From contig CM044858.1 in the NCBI GenBank assembly GCA_024500155.1, positions 186,001-250,000 on the forward strand: DNA of 64,000 nucleotides, in the 5' to 3' direction. The position numbers and the translations under genes were made by a program. The notes under the pieces were generated by a model. The model was not told the DNA's origin. It saw only the letters and a list, made by a program, of their open reading frames with translations, and did not search any database. Below, piece by piece: positions 12,301 to 25,726 of the stretch (position 1 is the stretch's first letter; every line of letters begins with the position of its first letter). The stretch comes from Chenopodium formosanum. Taxonomy: Eukaryota > Streptophyta > Magnoliopsida > Caryophyllales > Amaranthaceae.

Positions 12301-15300
12301 CAGAGAATCTGAGAGATTAGTGAAGCTTCCTGCAATGAGAAACGCCAAGTTAGCAACAACAAATTTACACACAAGTTGATTTGCGCAGATTTTATTTTTA
12401 TTTTTTTATTTATTTTTTATCCATCCTAGCAAGAGATTCCATCACATAATACAGGGTATAATCACAAGGAGAATGCACAATGGACTTATAACTCTGTTAT
12501 TAATTATAATTGCAGTAACTGCCTAAACTGGATGCTTGGACAGATCAACTAGGGCAATCTAACGTTCAGCAGTTAATGGCTAAGTACACACAATGATTAG
12601 GATGACACAGTAACTACACAAGATCACATACTAGATACTACCAGTTAGCAACTATCTCTGAAGATATTGTGAAGGTAGACATGAAACAAAAAGACAGCAT
12701 ATTGAGAAAGTAAGAGCAATAGAAGAAGTTAAGAGTAAGATTGCGTAAGAAAGAGGACTGAGAATAACTACCATGGTTGCAGAAGTCGATTCCTGGAACA
12801 AGACCCTCAATGCACAGAGTCTCTCCTTCCATAGAGGCTATATTTACCCCATTAGAAATACTATTAGATGCAGGAATCTCGGATCCTACAAAAATTAATC
12901 ATACAAAACTACAACTTCAGCAGAAATAATTCCCCATCAAATGACAGATCAACTGACAAATATTTAAGCTGCAGATTTTTATAAATTTTTTTTTTTTTTT
13001 GTTTTTCTTTGGGACAATTTGTTAATTAGCAGATTTCTTGAACATGGCAAGTAAGAGGTACGCTATCATTAAGATGAAAAGGTACCCCTGCCCAAGCCTC
13101 CTGTCTGATTAGTTAACCAAGGTGAGATTACATGAACTTTTGAAACCACGGCTGAATTGGAGTAAGTGATGACTGGTCCCTACATTACCTTCAGGAAATA
13201 TGTAAGTTCGAGGAACAGGAATGTTCAAAGCACGAGTCCAGAAGACAGAATTAGCCCTGCATGTGTAAATCATGCATATTATGAACTACCTATTCGACGA
13301 CCAGCATAAATATTCAAACCGTCTATTGGAAAAACTAAACATCATATATCAGAAAAAATGACTACTTAACAAGCAAGATAAAGTCAAACCTAAGAGTTAA
13401 AGAGTACACTCCCCCATCCCTAAATTAACTTTAAACTTACTTTTCACAGGTCTCCAAAACCAATTTATGACCATTATTATGCACAGGTTATTTCCATATT
13501 TGTACATTAAAATTACACATTGAAACAAATTAAACCAGATTCTACATGATAATATATAATAATATTAATATTTTTTTTAAAAAAAAAAGGATGTCAGTGT
13601 TGCAAAAATTTGACGGAGGAGTACAGCAAGTTCAGGAGTAAAAAGAATACATAGTTGCGTACCATAGAAAGTCTTCAAAAGCCACCTCTCTGAAAAAAAA
13701 GACAGGAGATAACATGTGAGTAGCTATAAAAATGGTAAACACTATGATGACGAACACCCATAATCATTAATAGACATGAAGGCAAAGTAAATTTTACAAA
13801 ATTCACATGCTCTAATAGTCTAATTCCTATCCAATCCTTACAAAAGCTATGTTGATAGCCATTAAGTTGCAAACAAGAAGTCAGCATAGTGATTAGATAT
13901 AGCCAAAGTTAATACTACCTCTGTTTCATATTAATTGCAACAAAGGGTATAATTTGTAAGACATAAAAAATTTGTTCGCTGCAATTAATAGGTAATGAAG
14001 GTAGTAGAAATAACATCATAAAGCCTATTGTCAGAAAAATTCGGGGTTTGGCAAACTGTATTAACAGATTTTGTTCTCATTTCTGCACACAATTTTATTG
14101 ATCTGCAGATGCAGAATAATGTGCATTTCATTGTATTACAGCGAACAGGATGTATCTCTAGATTTATTAGGAGACAGAATAAGAGGGATTGAGCAAGTGA
14201 TACAATGTCAACCAATTCTTATGTAGAGCAAAGATTACCACCCCAATACCTCATGAATTTACTAGAAAAACTATAGACAATATCCTCATTTTTCTATCAC
14301 AATGTGAGATGTATTATAAACTTTAACAAACCCACAGCCACTTTTACTTCTGAACAAAGAATAAGCCAAAAAAAAGTGTCGTACTTTTTTTTGGAAAATT
14401 AAATGGCATGCATGACAATTCTTGTGCAAAAGGGGTCTCCTAAAACTATAGGAACATTCCATTATCATGTTTGCTAATTCATTCTTTTCATTGTTGTCCA
14501 TATACAACAATACCTACAGTTATGCAAGGTATGCCTAATGCAGAAATTATTAGATTACTAGCAAATATACAACAGGTCCGACTCTCCAAGATCATGGAGC
14601 CTGTTCATAAGTCGAATATCTTTTGTATCTCTCAAACATGTAATAAACAGACATACCAACCTTTCTGATTCTCCATCCAAAAGTAGAAGTCTCGGTACCA
14701 GATTCTTGACCTTGTCCTCAAACTTAGCCAGCAAACTCTTCTTCTGCAGTGCATCTCTTTAGTTTAAATGCCAAAAGAGGTGAAGCTAAGGTAATACATA
14801 TAAGGAGGTTCATTCAATGTTCACATACATAGGATGTTCATTTAAACTGAAGGACAATGATATACGACCATAATTACGAGGTTTCAGCATATATGATATT
14901 ATTTCAGCATATATACATATACACACCCCAAAAACAACCAGCCAAATGTGCTTACTTGTGATATGGTGGCCTGATAAAGAGCAGTTCCTTCCAACTCCCG
15001 AAACTCATCATAAGTAAACCAATGTGGACTTCCAAAGGAACTTGGAATCATATCAAGATACCTGCAACGACGAGCCCTAACAGTCAACCTAAGGAACCAT
15101 GTTAACCAAGGACCAATAACACCTATAACATCAATGCCTAAACATACGGTTTCCATGTCGAATTAGTACCACGGAGACGTTCAACAGTCAAGAACAATAT
15201 CATCAAAAACCTATCATCCACTTCACCTTCCTCATACATTGCTCTACATGGTGGTCCCAATAAAGGGTCATCCAAAACCCTCGAAGGGGTTATTGCCAAA

Positions 15301-15737
15301 TTAAGTGGCACAACCAAAAAAACCCCTGATGACATATTTCCAAGCAAACCAAGAACAACATAAATTAAGCAATCAAATTATGTCATATAAACCAAAACTA
15401 ATCATCAAGCTGTCACCTTTTAACCAAGAATATAAAATCACCCAGATAAAAATTGGTTCAAACTTAGGAAAATACAATTGCAAACTAACCATCAGAAGCA
15501 GTAGTAGTTGAAAATAGACCAAACCCTTTACTGGAATCACAGTATTTGATGTTGCAACCTCGAAACTCCACTCCATTTACCTTAATTTTTTTGGGGGGAA
15601 ATTGGTGTTAGTTTGTCTCAACTACAATCAAAATGATGAAATTGACATGTTAAAATTGGGAGAGAAGTAAAGAGAGGATTAACCTGAAGCCATTGGAGAA
15701 ATAATTCAAGCTTAATCTCTTCTTCTTGGTTCGCCAT
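9362..15737 (-). CDS. SET-domain protein lysine/histidine methyltransferase (SETD3/LSMT type)
   Basis: Sixteen exons read downwards: 15737-15684, 15580-15490, 15325-15148, 15061-14956, 14743-14661, 13689-13663, 13256-13189, 12885-12772, 11939-11859, 11685-11630, 11407-11351, 11132-11061, 10925-10677, 10109-9994, 9825-9730, 9455-9362. The 513-residue product closes in frame. Family features: N-terminal FLQWLQVNGVEFRG, GLVPGIDFCNH (the SET NH motif, ~residue 240), EITISYGNKGNEELLYLYGF (SET tyrosine and post-SET region), then a helical C-terminal substrate-binding region like Rubisco LSMT. Such enzymes use S-adenosylmethionine to methylate non-histone proteins; the substrate cannot be read here. 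It resembles the Arabidopsis protein I remember as At1g01920. The residue after NH is Ala in this model rather than the Asp I expect. The acceptor of the last exon is the least certain splice site. Introns hold two Stowaway-like MITEs and a G-rich tract. Confidence 0.85.
11479..11528 (+). other. G-rich tract in SET gene intron
   Basis: On the plus strand there are runs GGG, GGG, GGGG and a run of about 13 G, followed by TGGTGGTGGCGGCGG, inside the intron between 11685-11630 and 11407-11351. It meets the simple four-run pattern for a G-quadruplex. Because the gene is on the minus strand, the transcript is C-rich here and the G-rich strand is the template. Confidence 0.6.
13409..13621. mobile_element. 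Stowaway-like MITE in SET intron
   Basis: 213 bp, left end CTCCCCCATCCC, right end GACGGAGGAG (complement CTCCTCCGTC), with TACA on both outer sides (13405-13408 and 13622-13625), which includes the TA dinucleotide typical of Tc1/mariner derivatives. AT-rich, no coding capacity. The terminal repeats are short and imperfect. Confidence 0.6.
13915..14004. mobile_element. Stowaway MITE in SET intron
   Basis: 90 bp, almost entirely two inverted arms: CTACCTCTGTTTCATATTAA on the left, CTACCTTCATTACCTATTAA as the complement of the right, meeting around TTGCA. A TA dinucleotide flanks each side (13913-13914 and 14005-14006). This is the structure of Stowaway elements, which are mobilised by Tc1/mariner transposases. 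Confidence 0.8.
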
Positions 15738-16601
15738 TTTCGAATTGACTCCTGAAATCCGAATTAAACAGAACTTGACAGAGAATTTGATTTGACCACT
15801 TACAGAGAATATTAACTTACAGATTTACAGAGTATACTAGAAATAGAAGGATTTTTTTACCGTACTTGATAATTACATTATTCCTTTTTTTTTGCATAAT
15901 TTCTATTCAGTTCAATTTAGGTCATTATTAATAATTTCCGCCTACTTGTTTAATATCTAACCGATATCTTATAAGTTGAATATCACAATTTTAAATATTA
16001 TCTAATGGCAATCATATAAAACCGGCATCCTATAAGTTGAATATCACAATTTTAATGGATGAACAATTAGGTTAAATTGTTAAACCCTAAATCAATGATT
16101 TTTTTTTTTTTTTAACCTAATAACTAACAAACCGAGGTGTCACCCCAATTATGTCCTCCTATAGAAGCTTTATCAAGATAAGTTACCCTCTCTTGAAGGA
16201 CAACACCTAAATTAGCCAATCTATCAGCTGGCTTTTTACCTTTTCTATAGCAGTGATACAACTTCTTTTCTTAAATCAAATCTCGTGTACGTCATTTACC
16301 GGTACCGTAGAACGGCAAGTGAGAAGTACACATAAAAATGACGCACAGAATATTTAAAAAGGGCCCTATCAACAAGTGTCAAGTGATTGATTGAGTGAGT
16401 TTTCCCAAAATTTAACCTTAACATTTTCATCTAGCTCAGTTGCCTCAGTAACACCACCTCAAAAACCCTGTTTTTCTCTCAAAACCCTTCTTCCTCTCTC
16501 TTCACCAACGGCCTCCTTCTCCCTCATCCACTCCACCAATACTCTAAAACCCCATTTTCTCTCTCCTCTTCAATTCAATTCATCATCTCCAATTTCACAG
16601 A
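15738..16601. other. Divergent promoter region, SET gene and CPS large subunit
   Basis: 864 bp between divergent start codons. Towards the CPS gene there is an ACGTCA motif (about 16289-16294), then TATTTAAAA (about 16350-16358), followed by GGGCCC and a long CT-rich 5' leader. Which elements drive which gene is inferred from position only. Confidence 0.5.
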
Positions 16602-19600
16602 ATGAGTTACTGTATTCATCAAATTCCTGAAAATTTCATATCACCTTCACTCCCAAAACCCAGAAATCCTTCTTTACCCAAATCAATTTCTTCCCACTCC
16701 ACCCTTTTCCACTCCAAGAACACCCTCTCTTCTTCCCTAAACTTGCGTCTTGCACGGCCATGGAGTTTCAGGACACGGGCAACTTCTTCAACTATCAAGG
16801 GTGAAGCAGAAAATGGTGCTAAAAAAACCCCACAAAAAGTTGTGCAGAAAACTGGGAAAAGAACTGATTTGAAGAAGATTATGATTCTGGGTGCTGGCCC
16901 AATTGTGATTGGACAAGCTTGTGAGTTTGATTACTCGGGTACTCAAGCGTGTAAGGCGTTGAAGGAAGAAGGGTATGAAGTTGTTCTGGTAAATTCTAAC
17001 CCTGCTACTATTATGACTGATCCTGATTTGGCTGATAGAACTTATATTACCCCATTAACCCCTGATTTAGTTGAACAAATTTTGGAGAAAGAAAGGCCTG
17101 ATGCATTGCTTCCTACTATGGGGGGACAAACTGCTTTGAATTTGGCTGTTGCATTGGCTGAAAATGGGGCTTTAGATAGATATGGGGTTGAGTTAATCGG
17201 GGCTAAATTAGATGCTATTAAGAAGGCTGAGGATAGGGAGTTGTTTAGGGAGGCTATGAAGAATATCGGTGTAAAGACACCGCCTTCAGGGATTGGGAAT
17301 ACTGTTGATGAGTGTTTTCAGATTGCTAGTGAGATTGGGGACTTTCCCTTGATTATTCGGCCTGCGTTTACGTTGGGAGGGACCGGAGGAGGGATTGCTT
17401 ATAATAGGGAGGAGTTTGAGACGATTTGTAAGTCGGGTTTGGCTGCTAGCTTGACCTCTCAAGTGTTGGTGGAGAAGTCATTGTTGGGGTGGAAGGAGTA
17501 TGAGCTTGAGGTTATGAGGGATTTGGCTGACAATGTGGTTATTATTTGTTCAATTGAGAATATTGATCCTATGGGAGTGCATACCGGGGATTCGATTACT
17601 GTTGCTCCTGCTCAGACCTTGACTGATAAGGAGTACCAAAGGCTTAGGGATTACTCTATTGCTATTATTAGAGAGATTGGAGTTGAATGTGGTGGTTCAA
17701 ATGTTCAGTTTGCGGTTAATCCTGCTGACGGGGAAGTAATGGTTATTGAGATGAATCCTAGGGTGTCAAGGTCATCTGCACTTGCTTCTAAAGCTACTGG
17801 TTTTCCGATTGCGAAGATGGCTGCTAAGTTGTCAGTTGGCTACTCTCTGGATCAGATTCCAAATGACATTACAAGGAAAACTCCAGCTAGTTTTGAGCCT
17901 TCTATTGATTATGTGGTGACAAAGGTCAGTATTATTTTATTTATTCTGTTGATCTCTTACAATTCTGCAAGCAGCTTTACCTCATCTCCCCTGCCCCTGG
18001 TTATCTGAAAATAGTGTAATAATATATTTCTGACTTTCTGATAAGTTAGTTACTTATGGAATGTAAGCTTATAAAATACCTGTAGTATGCTGTAGGCAGT
18101 GAATGTTAGCTGCTAGGTGCCTAGGTGAAGGAAAAGGGGTATTGTTAAGGCTCCTCATTTGAGATGAAGATGTTATTATATATGTTTAGATGCAAGAAAT
18201 AAGAGACGTTTCAAAATACAGGATTTAGTGATTTTCACTTTTTTTAAAAATCCATTGTGAAATTGTGGTTACGCTTCTCTGGTAGCTGTTAAGTCCATAA
18301 ATGGAAGCAGTGATCACTGAATGATCTAGCATCAAATATGCTGCCAAAAGGACTTTTGGAAGATTTGTTATCGAGCATAAATGTACTCTCCCTGTTAATT
18401 TGGTGGCACCCTTGACCCCTAGGGAAGTTCTAAATATAGCTAGACATGACTGCAACTTCTAGAGGTTGCTGAATAAGCAGAAATTTTTTATTTAGTGTCA
18501 TGTAGCTGATCTGTTTGCATAGCATTTCATTATCTGTGTCTTGGTCATATAATATATATCAATATCTCATTAATATACTGTCATTATTTGTACCAGTGGA
18601 TTTACACATCTCATATTATTTTCATGTTATACGCTCTTGCAGATTCCTCGATTTGCATTTGAGAAATTCCCTGGTTCTCAGCCAATTCTCACCACTCAGA
18701 TGAAGTCTGTTGGGGAGGCCATGGCCTTAGGTCGCACATTTCAGGAGTCTTTCCAAAAGGCGGTGAGATCTCTGGAACTTGGCTACTCGGGTTGGGGATG
18801 CGGCAAGATAAAGGAGTTGGATTGGGATTGGGAGCAGCTGAAATACAACCTTCGTGTTCCAAACCCTGATCGTATCCATGCTATCTATGCTGTGATGAAG
18901 AAAGGCATGAAAATTGATGAAATTCATGAGCTAAGTTTTGTAGATAAATGGTTTCTCACACAACTCAAAGAATTAGTTGATACAGAGCAATACCTTCTAT
19001 CTCAAAAACTGTCTGACCTCACAAAGGATGACTTCTATGAGATTAAGAAAAGAGGTTTTAGTGACAAACAAATTGCCTTTGCAACTAAATCGACAGAGAA
19101 AGAGGTTCGTTCTACAAGGTTGTCATTTGGTGTTACCCCAGCTTATAAGCGGGTTGATACCTGTGCTGCGGAATTTGAGGCTAATACTCCATACATGTAT
19201 TCGTCTTATGATTTTGAGTGTGAATCATCTACTACTCAAAAGAAAAAGGTGTTGATCCTTGGTGGTGGGCCAAATCGTATAGGCCAAGGGATTGAATTTG
19301 ACTACTGCTGCTGCCATACTTCATTTGCCCTTCAGGTTTGTGGTTGAGCTAAAACTTTCTGCCAATGTAGCTTGTTACATCTTTATTTGTATATTTATTG
19401 TATTGCCGCATGTGGTGCTTGTATACTTGTGGACATTATATATTGCAAATTATTTTTTAATAACCTTTGGATGCTTGAGAATTTTTGGAAACAAATGGTG
19501 CTTTGTCTAGTCCTTTAGATTTACATTTTGTAATGTGTCAAATCCTTAATTACTTGTACAATAATTTTTTTAATAGTTTTTTTTCTTCTAGGACATGCAG

Positions 19601-21662
19601 GAAAAAAGAACTGTGCCTTTAATATTAGAGATATTGCTAAGCATGTGCTTTATGCTGTCCATTGTGATGATATTAGTCAATGATTTATTTGGAAAGTTTT
19701 GAATTAGTTAAATGAATGATTGCGATATTTTTCCCGCATTTTTACATCTTTGAAAAGCACTCAGCATGCTTTCTGGTACGGAGTATTATTTTATCAGCAC
19801 CATATTGTACATGGTACACTTTAAAGTAAATATTCCTTTGCTGACATTTTTGGCAAGTATCACTCCTTTTCTTGAAAAGCTTTATACTCGTGTTACCGGA
19901 ATTAATTCTAATTCTTGTGATATAATAATGCCTTTATGTAACGACCATTGGTCCTAATACACTGTTGACTCTTTTCAGTGCTAACATTGATTTTATTATT
20001 ATTTATTTTTTACGTTTTATTTATTTATTTATTTTGCTCTCATTCTTCTGTCAAAATTCTTGAAATAGTGGTATTACATCTTCGTATTTAGTGGTTAACT
20101 TGTTTTCGTTTCTCTTGCAGAATGCTGGGTATGAGACCATCATGATGAACTCAAACCCTGAGACTGTATCCACAGATTATGACACAAGTGACCGACTGTA
20201 TTTTGAACCTCTTACAGTTGAAGATGTTCTCAATATCATTGACCTTGAACGACCTGATGGCATTATTGTGCAGTTTGGTGGTCAAACTCCCTTGAAACTT
20301 GCACTACCTATTCAACAGTATTTGGATGAGAACAAGCTTAAAAGTGCTAGTGGGGCAGGCCTAGTTCGTATTTGGGGAACATCGCCCGATAACATTGATG
20401 CAGCGGAGGATAGAAAAAGGTTCAATGCTATTTTAGATGAGTTGAAGATTGAGCAGCCAAAGGGGGGTATTGCAAAGAGTGAAGCTGATGCTCTCAAAAT
20501 TACAGCTGAAATTGGTTACCCTGTTGTTGTGAGGCCTTCCTACGTCCTTGGGGGTAGGGCAATGGAAATAGTATATAATGACGAAAAATTGATGACTTAT
20601 CTTGAAAATGCTGTTGAGGTAGATCCAGAGCGACCTGTTCTCATTGACAAGTATCTCATTGATGCAATTGAAATAGATGTCGACTGTTTAGCTGATTCAT
20701 ATGGTAATGTGGTCATTGGTGGGATAATGGAGCACATTGAGCAAGCTGGGGTGCATTCTGGTGATTCAGCTTGTTTTCTCCCCACCAAAACTGTTTCATC
20801 TTCGTGCTTGGAGACCATTAGGACTTGGACAATGAAATTGGCAAAGAGATTAAATGTTTGTGGCCTCATGAATTGTCAATATGCCATCACAACATCAGGG
20901 GATGTTTTCTTGCTCGAGGCTAACCCCCGTGCATCACGTACGGTCCCATTTGTATCCAAGGCAATTGGGCACCCATTAGCTAAATATGCTTGTTTGGTCA
21001 TGTCTGGGATGTCTCTTGGTGATCTCAATTTCACCAAAGAGTTCATCCCAAAACATGTGTCTGTGAAGGAAGCAGTCCTCCCATTTGAGAAGTTTTCTGG
21101 TTGTGATGTGTTGTTGGGCCCTGAGATGCGAAGTACTGGTGAAGTTATGGGTATTGCCTATGACTTCTCGCTCTCCTTTGCTTTGGCCCAAATTGCTGCC
21201 GGACAGAAACTACCATTCTCTGGAATGGTGTTCCTGAGTTTGAATGATTTGACGAAACCTCACCTTCCAGCTATTGCCCGTGGCTTTTTAGACCTTGGGT
21301 TCAACCTTGTCGCTACTTCAGGAACAGCTCGTATTCTGGAATTAGAAGGCATACCAGTTGAGCGAGTTTTGAAGATGCATGAAGGGAGACCTCATGCAGG
21401 GGATATGGTTGCAAATGGGCAGATCAATTTGATGGTGATTACAAGCTCAGGTGATGATCTTGATCAGATTGATGGACGTGCTCTGAGAAGAATGGCTCTA
21501 GCTTACAAGGTTCCAATCGTAACAACTGTTGCTGGTGCTCTAGTGACAGCAGAGGCAATTAAGAGCCTAAAGTCTAGCCCTGTGAAAATGTATGCTCTTC
21601 AGGACTTCTTCCAAGACAAGGCAGAAACTGGCGCATCTAAGAAATTGCAGTCTGTATCTTAA
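16602..21662 (+). CDS. CARB: Carbamoyl-phosphate synthase large subunit, chloroplastic
   Basis: Three exons, 16602-17924, 18643-19335 and 20121-21662, encode 1185 residues, the usual plant length. With the small subunit it makes carbamoyl phosphate from glutamine, bicarbonate and two ATP in the plastid stroma, feeding arginine and pyrimidine synthesis. Residues 1-~65 are rich in Ser, Pro and basic residues and lack acids, as in a transit peptide. The synthetase halves start with KKIMILGAGPIVIGQACEFD (~residue 91) and KKKVLILGGGPNRIGQGIEF (~641). Both ATP-grasp halves are complete; they include TMGGQTALN, RPAFTLGGTGGG and EMNPRVSRSSALASKATGFP in the first and QFGGQTPLK, RPSYVLGGRAMEIVY and EANPRASRTVPFVSKAIGHP in the second. 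The MGS-like regulatory domain begins near residue 1033 (LPFSGMVFLSLND). The start codon is the first in-frame ATG after the leader. Confidence 0.97.
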
Positions 21663-24600
21663 GCTTCACAAGTTATTATTTGCACGATCAAGGTAGGTAA
21701 TAATTCCAGCTTCGCTATTGCCGTTGTCAAACTTGGACAAGTTTAGATTAATTATCATTTTCTAAGTTTTATCACTTCATGTTGGATGTTTTTGTATCAT
21801 AGATTGATGGTTGTAACATTAGTGATTAAATTTTTGGATATGTGTTGTCAATGAATGCCCAAAATAATTCTGGGCTATTAACCTGTAATCGAGATACAAA
21901 ATTTTGATTACCAATTCTCAGTTTGCTGATCATAAAGCCTTCTGATCTCTATATTTGTGGCAAAACAGTTAAATCTATGGTTACATGTTTGATCATCGTG
22001 GATTTGTAAGTTGATCGAAAGAAAGAGAAAACAGGAAACCAGGTTCTAGTTGCTCTTTCGGAGTTCTCCATACTTCGTACTGCATATTGACATACTACTG
22101 ATGTACCTGAGATTGATATGAAGAGGCCTGAAAAGATATTTGGAATGCATTGTGTTGTGTCATTGTGTGGGGATATATTTTGAAAGTAAATACCATGAAT
22201 TGGCTTAAAATAATCTATGATATCATATCATTGACCCAAAAAACGTCTAAAAACACTCAGCAGTTGGAAATTTTGGTGTATACTGCCATACTGGGTACGC
22301 AGGATAGCACCCACAAAACATAATTTGTCCAAAAAATATACTTGTATTAGTTAGAAAGTGAGTTGTGTTTACTACTCCGTAAATTGTACTCTATTTGTTG
22401 GAAAAGTCCGGTATACTATTTTAGGATATACTGAAATTTTATCAAATTTACTAAACTAGAATTGAGTTACAGTTGGATCATCAAGTATACTCCATCCTTT
22501 AGCAAGAGGGATTCTAGGGAAGTTAATTAAGTTATGGTCAATTCTCATCATTATGGAGTAGGATTTTGAACTATGTAACTACTCCACTTATTTCTTTTGG
22601 ACAATGAAACCGAAACAATATTTAGAAACGGAGGAAGTAGGACAATGAATAACATAGTTTGTAAATAAAAAGTTATCCTTCAAGGGATTCTGAAAAAAAA
22701 AAAAAAAAAAAAAAAAGAGTTAGCCTTAAATTCAAAAGTTATATTTCTAAGTTGCTTGGTCTAGCCAAAAACATTTGATCAAACAGTTAAATAATCTTGT
22801 AATTTGGATATGTTCATTTCAATAATACCTGTTAACTATATTTCGTCGAGTATTCAAACATTGGCTAATTGAAGTCTATATTTAATTGATCATTAGTGAG
22901 AATCTTGCAAGGTATATCAAGAGCATATACTCTTGTTACCCAACTTTTTAAGATGAAAAGATTTACATATGTAAAGGTTAATTGTCGTTATTTTACACTA
23001 AACACAAACTAATTAAATATCTAATCTACCATTACGTAGGAGGAAGTAAAGTAATTAGCCGATTTGTCGGCTTCTAATTCGACATTAATCCCAGTGCTCC
23101 AATTTCTAAGAATTATTAGAATCTAAATTTCAGCATAATCATACATGTAATATAAAGATTTAACATAAAGTGACAAAAAACAAGAAAACAGTTGAGTTGA
23201 TTAATTAGTTTTGTAAACATGATATAATTAAGATTAAGACTTTGATTATAAGAAGAGTGTGGATATGCATGAAATTGGCAATTTAAAGATAGTGGAATGA
23301 TGATCTTTCCTGATGTAGGTTGCGCACTTTATGTATTAAAAACATATGCTAATTTTAGTCATTTGAAGGAATTGAAGCTATTATAATATTTAAAAAGCAG
23401 ATATGAAATAGTAACAAACAACTGCTCTTTTGGATGATTTTATAGTCTTCTTTTTTTAAGGAAAAAATCTTGAATATTTTTCATTAGATGTCATTTTATA
23501 TTATGTTCTAATAAAAAATAATATCCTTCTGCTAAGTTATTTACAACTTAAATTACAATATGTTTTATTTTCTTCTTTTTGATTTTAGAATTGTAAGCTT
23601 AGGTGAAGGATCTTATTGGATTGAACCCTTTATGGATTAATTCAATTGTAAATATGTCAAAACAACCTTGGAAGTAATGAAGAGATGATAATTCAACAAC
23701 ATATAATAGCATCATTTGTTTTTAATTATGTGCAAATTATTCAAGTTTCTTTAAGCACTCTTTTTGTCTGAAACTAATAACAATCATGGTGATAATGTAA
23801 TTTGAAACATATAATGTGACTATGTATGTGTATGCAATTCTCAATAATATTCATGACAATTTTAATTATGCACGTATGCTTTTGTTCTGTTACATCTTGA
23901 AAATGAAATAATAATGTTGAACAGAAAACAATATATAGTACGTATTATACGAATACTTTGAACTGATAACGTGACTAGTTGTCTTGCAATATTCACGACG
24001 ACTCTTATATTTTCCATGGGAGATTTTATACACTCAAACACGAAACAGATCTTAGATCCTAAACTAAACATGATACATGAGCAAAAAATAGTCCTTCAAA
24101 ATCTTTAAAAATGTCCACATATATTAATCGAATCTCATGAGTTTACCCCTTGTACGTACTACTATGAAATAATAGCAGAACAATGTTCTTCCAAAAACAA
24201 TATAAGGATAAAATGTCCACATTGTGACACAAAAAATACCCCATTGTGTGGCAACCGGCTAAATAATAAGAATAAAAATCCATGAGAATATTTTAAAACC
24301 ATATGCATGCATGCATGCCTTGTTTGTATGATGTGGTTGACTATATTCAACAAAGCATAACAAGTTCAAGAACAAAGTATCTAGTGTCATTTTCCTCATT
24401 TGTGAGGGGTGGTAGCCTTGTGTTTTAGTTTGTGGCTTGGTGGTTCTCTTACATAAAGGCCTTAGTCACGTTTAAAAGGCTTTTCAACTTACCAAAGGTC
24501 ATCTTTCTCTGTAGCTGAAGCTGAAGGTTTACGAGTTTAAATATTATCTAAAATCGTTTTGCATAATTTAAAATATATGTAAGTACTCTCTTTATTCTTC

Positions 24601-25631
24601 ATATTTAATTCAAGTCATTAATTACAACATTTAGAACTACTCTTTCTCTGTTCTTTAATTTATTTAATTTTGATTTGAATCATCAAAGATAATGCTTTGT
24701 ATTAGATAGATAGTAATGTTAAAGGATTTATGGATTTTAATAATTTTGTGAGTGAATTGTGGTCGGGTAACTCTATAACTAGGTTAGAGCTATGAGTCAA
24801 ACTCTGAATAATTAAGAATAATTGAATTTGTTTATTGAATAGGCAACAAAATGCCAAAAAATTACGAGTTTTCTTTATACTACGTAAAACAAAATACTCC
24901 ATGAATCTTATCTACCAATGTGTTTTCTGTATATTATATGGGTCTATTTGAACTAACTTGAACTTATAATTGAGCTTAATTATATATCTCTAGTCATCAT
25001 AACTTATATTTGGTGAAACACAGAAACTTTGTTATTGAACTTATTTCAAGGTGAAAGTTATAGGGGAACAAAAGACGGTCTAACTAATTTAATGTAATCG
25101 AGGACGATTTGCCGCCTGGATTACGACGGGGATTACCCTAAACAGTATATGCTGTGGGAATAGTAAACTAGGATTCTGCGAATATTATGTCCTAATTCTA
25201 AAAGGGTGACCCTAAAACAATCACGAGGCATTACACAACCATGAACATAGGCAAAAGGATCCCTTGGAGTCTGGAGTCTGAGCCATGAAAATAAGCCACG
25301 TATAAAGAATCTAACTCGAATATGCTGTTAGATTCTGGTGGTCCATATCACGAATCTCTTGGCTCCCTTAGATCCATCATTTCTTACTAGTACTATTTTA
25401 CATCCTACTATTACTATTACATATTAATAACTAATCTGATTGAGTGATTGACAAGCTTAGCAATTAGCTAGAAAACGATTGTATGTTAGTGTCTTTTAAC
25501 GGGGAAGACAACAAAATAACCTAACATGGAATTAATGAAATTCCGATTGATGAGAATATGTGTGGACATATGTTTTAAATGGTCAAAATGGTACGAGCAT
25601 ATTAGAATATGCTTGTAAAGAACGAGTGTAA
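21663..25631. other. Long AT-rich intergenic stretch
   Basis: About 4 kb with no gene I can support. The first ~200 bp are the 3' UTR of the CPS gene. It contains one TACTCCGTA 9-mer (22373-22381), an A run (about 22694-22716), a short CATG repeat (about 24305-24317) and small unconserved frames on the minus strand (23862-24071, 24702-24902) that look random. Confidence 0.4.
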
Positions 25632-25726
25632 GGGCCTGTTCTTTTCAGGTTTTTTTTTTCAGTTTAGTTTTTAATTTCCTCCTCTCATAAAATATTCAGT
25701 TCAGTTCAGTAAATCAGAACAAACCC
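25632..25726. mobile_element. Short Tourist-like MITE, copy 1
   Basis: 95 bp starting GGGCCTGTTCTTTTCAG and ending in AGAACAAACCC. The interior has CAGTTCAGTTCAG repeats and CCTCTCATAAAATATTCAG, shared with the longer copy at 36651-36832. The flanks are TAA on the left and TTA on the right, so the 3-bp duplication is not exact here. Confidence 0.65.

Noticed and set aside
16391..16630. Open frame upstream of the CPS large subunit that looks like a second transit peptide
   Set aside because: It has no ATG start (opens at GTG), is in another frame, and ends in the CPS leader. The ATG at 16602 leads straight into the conserved enzyme.
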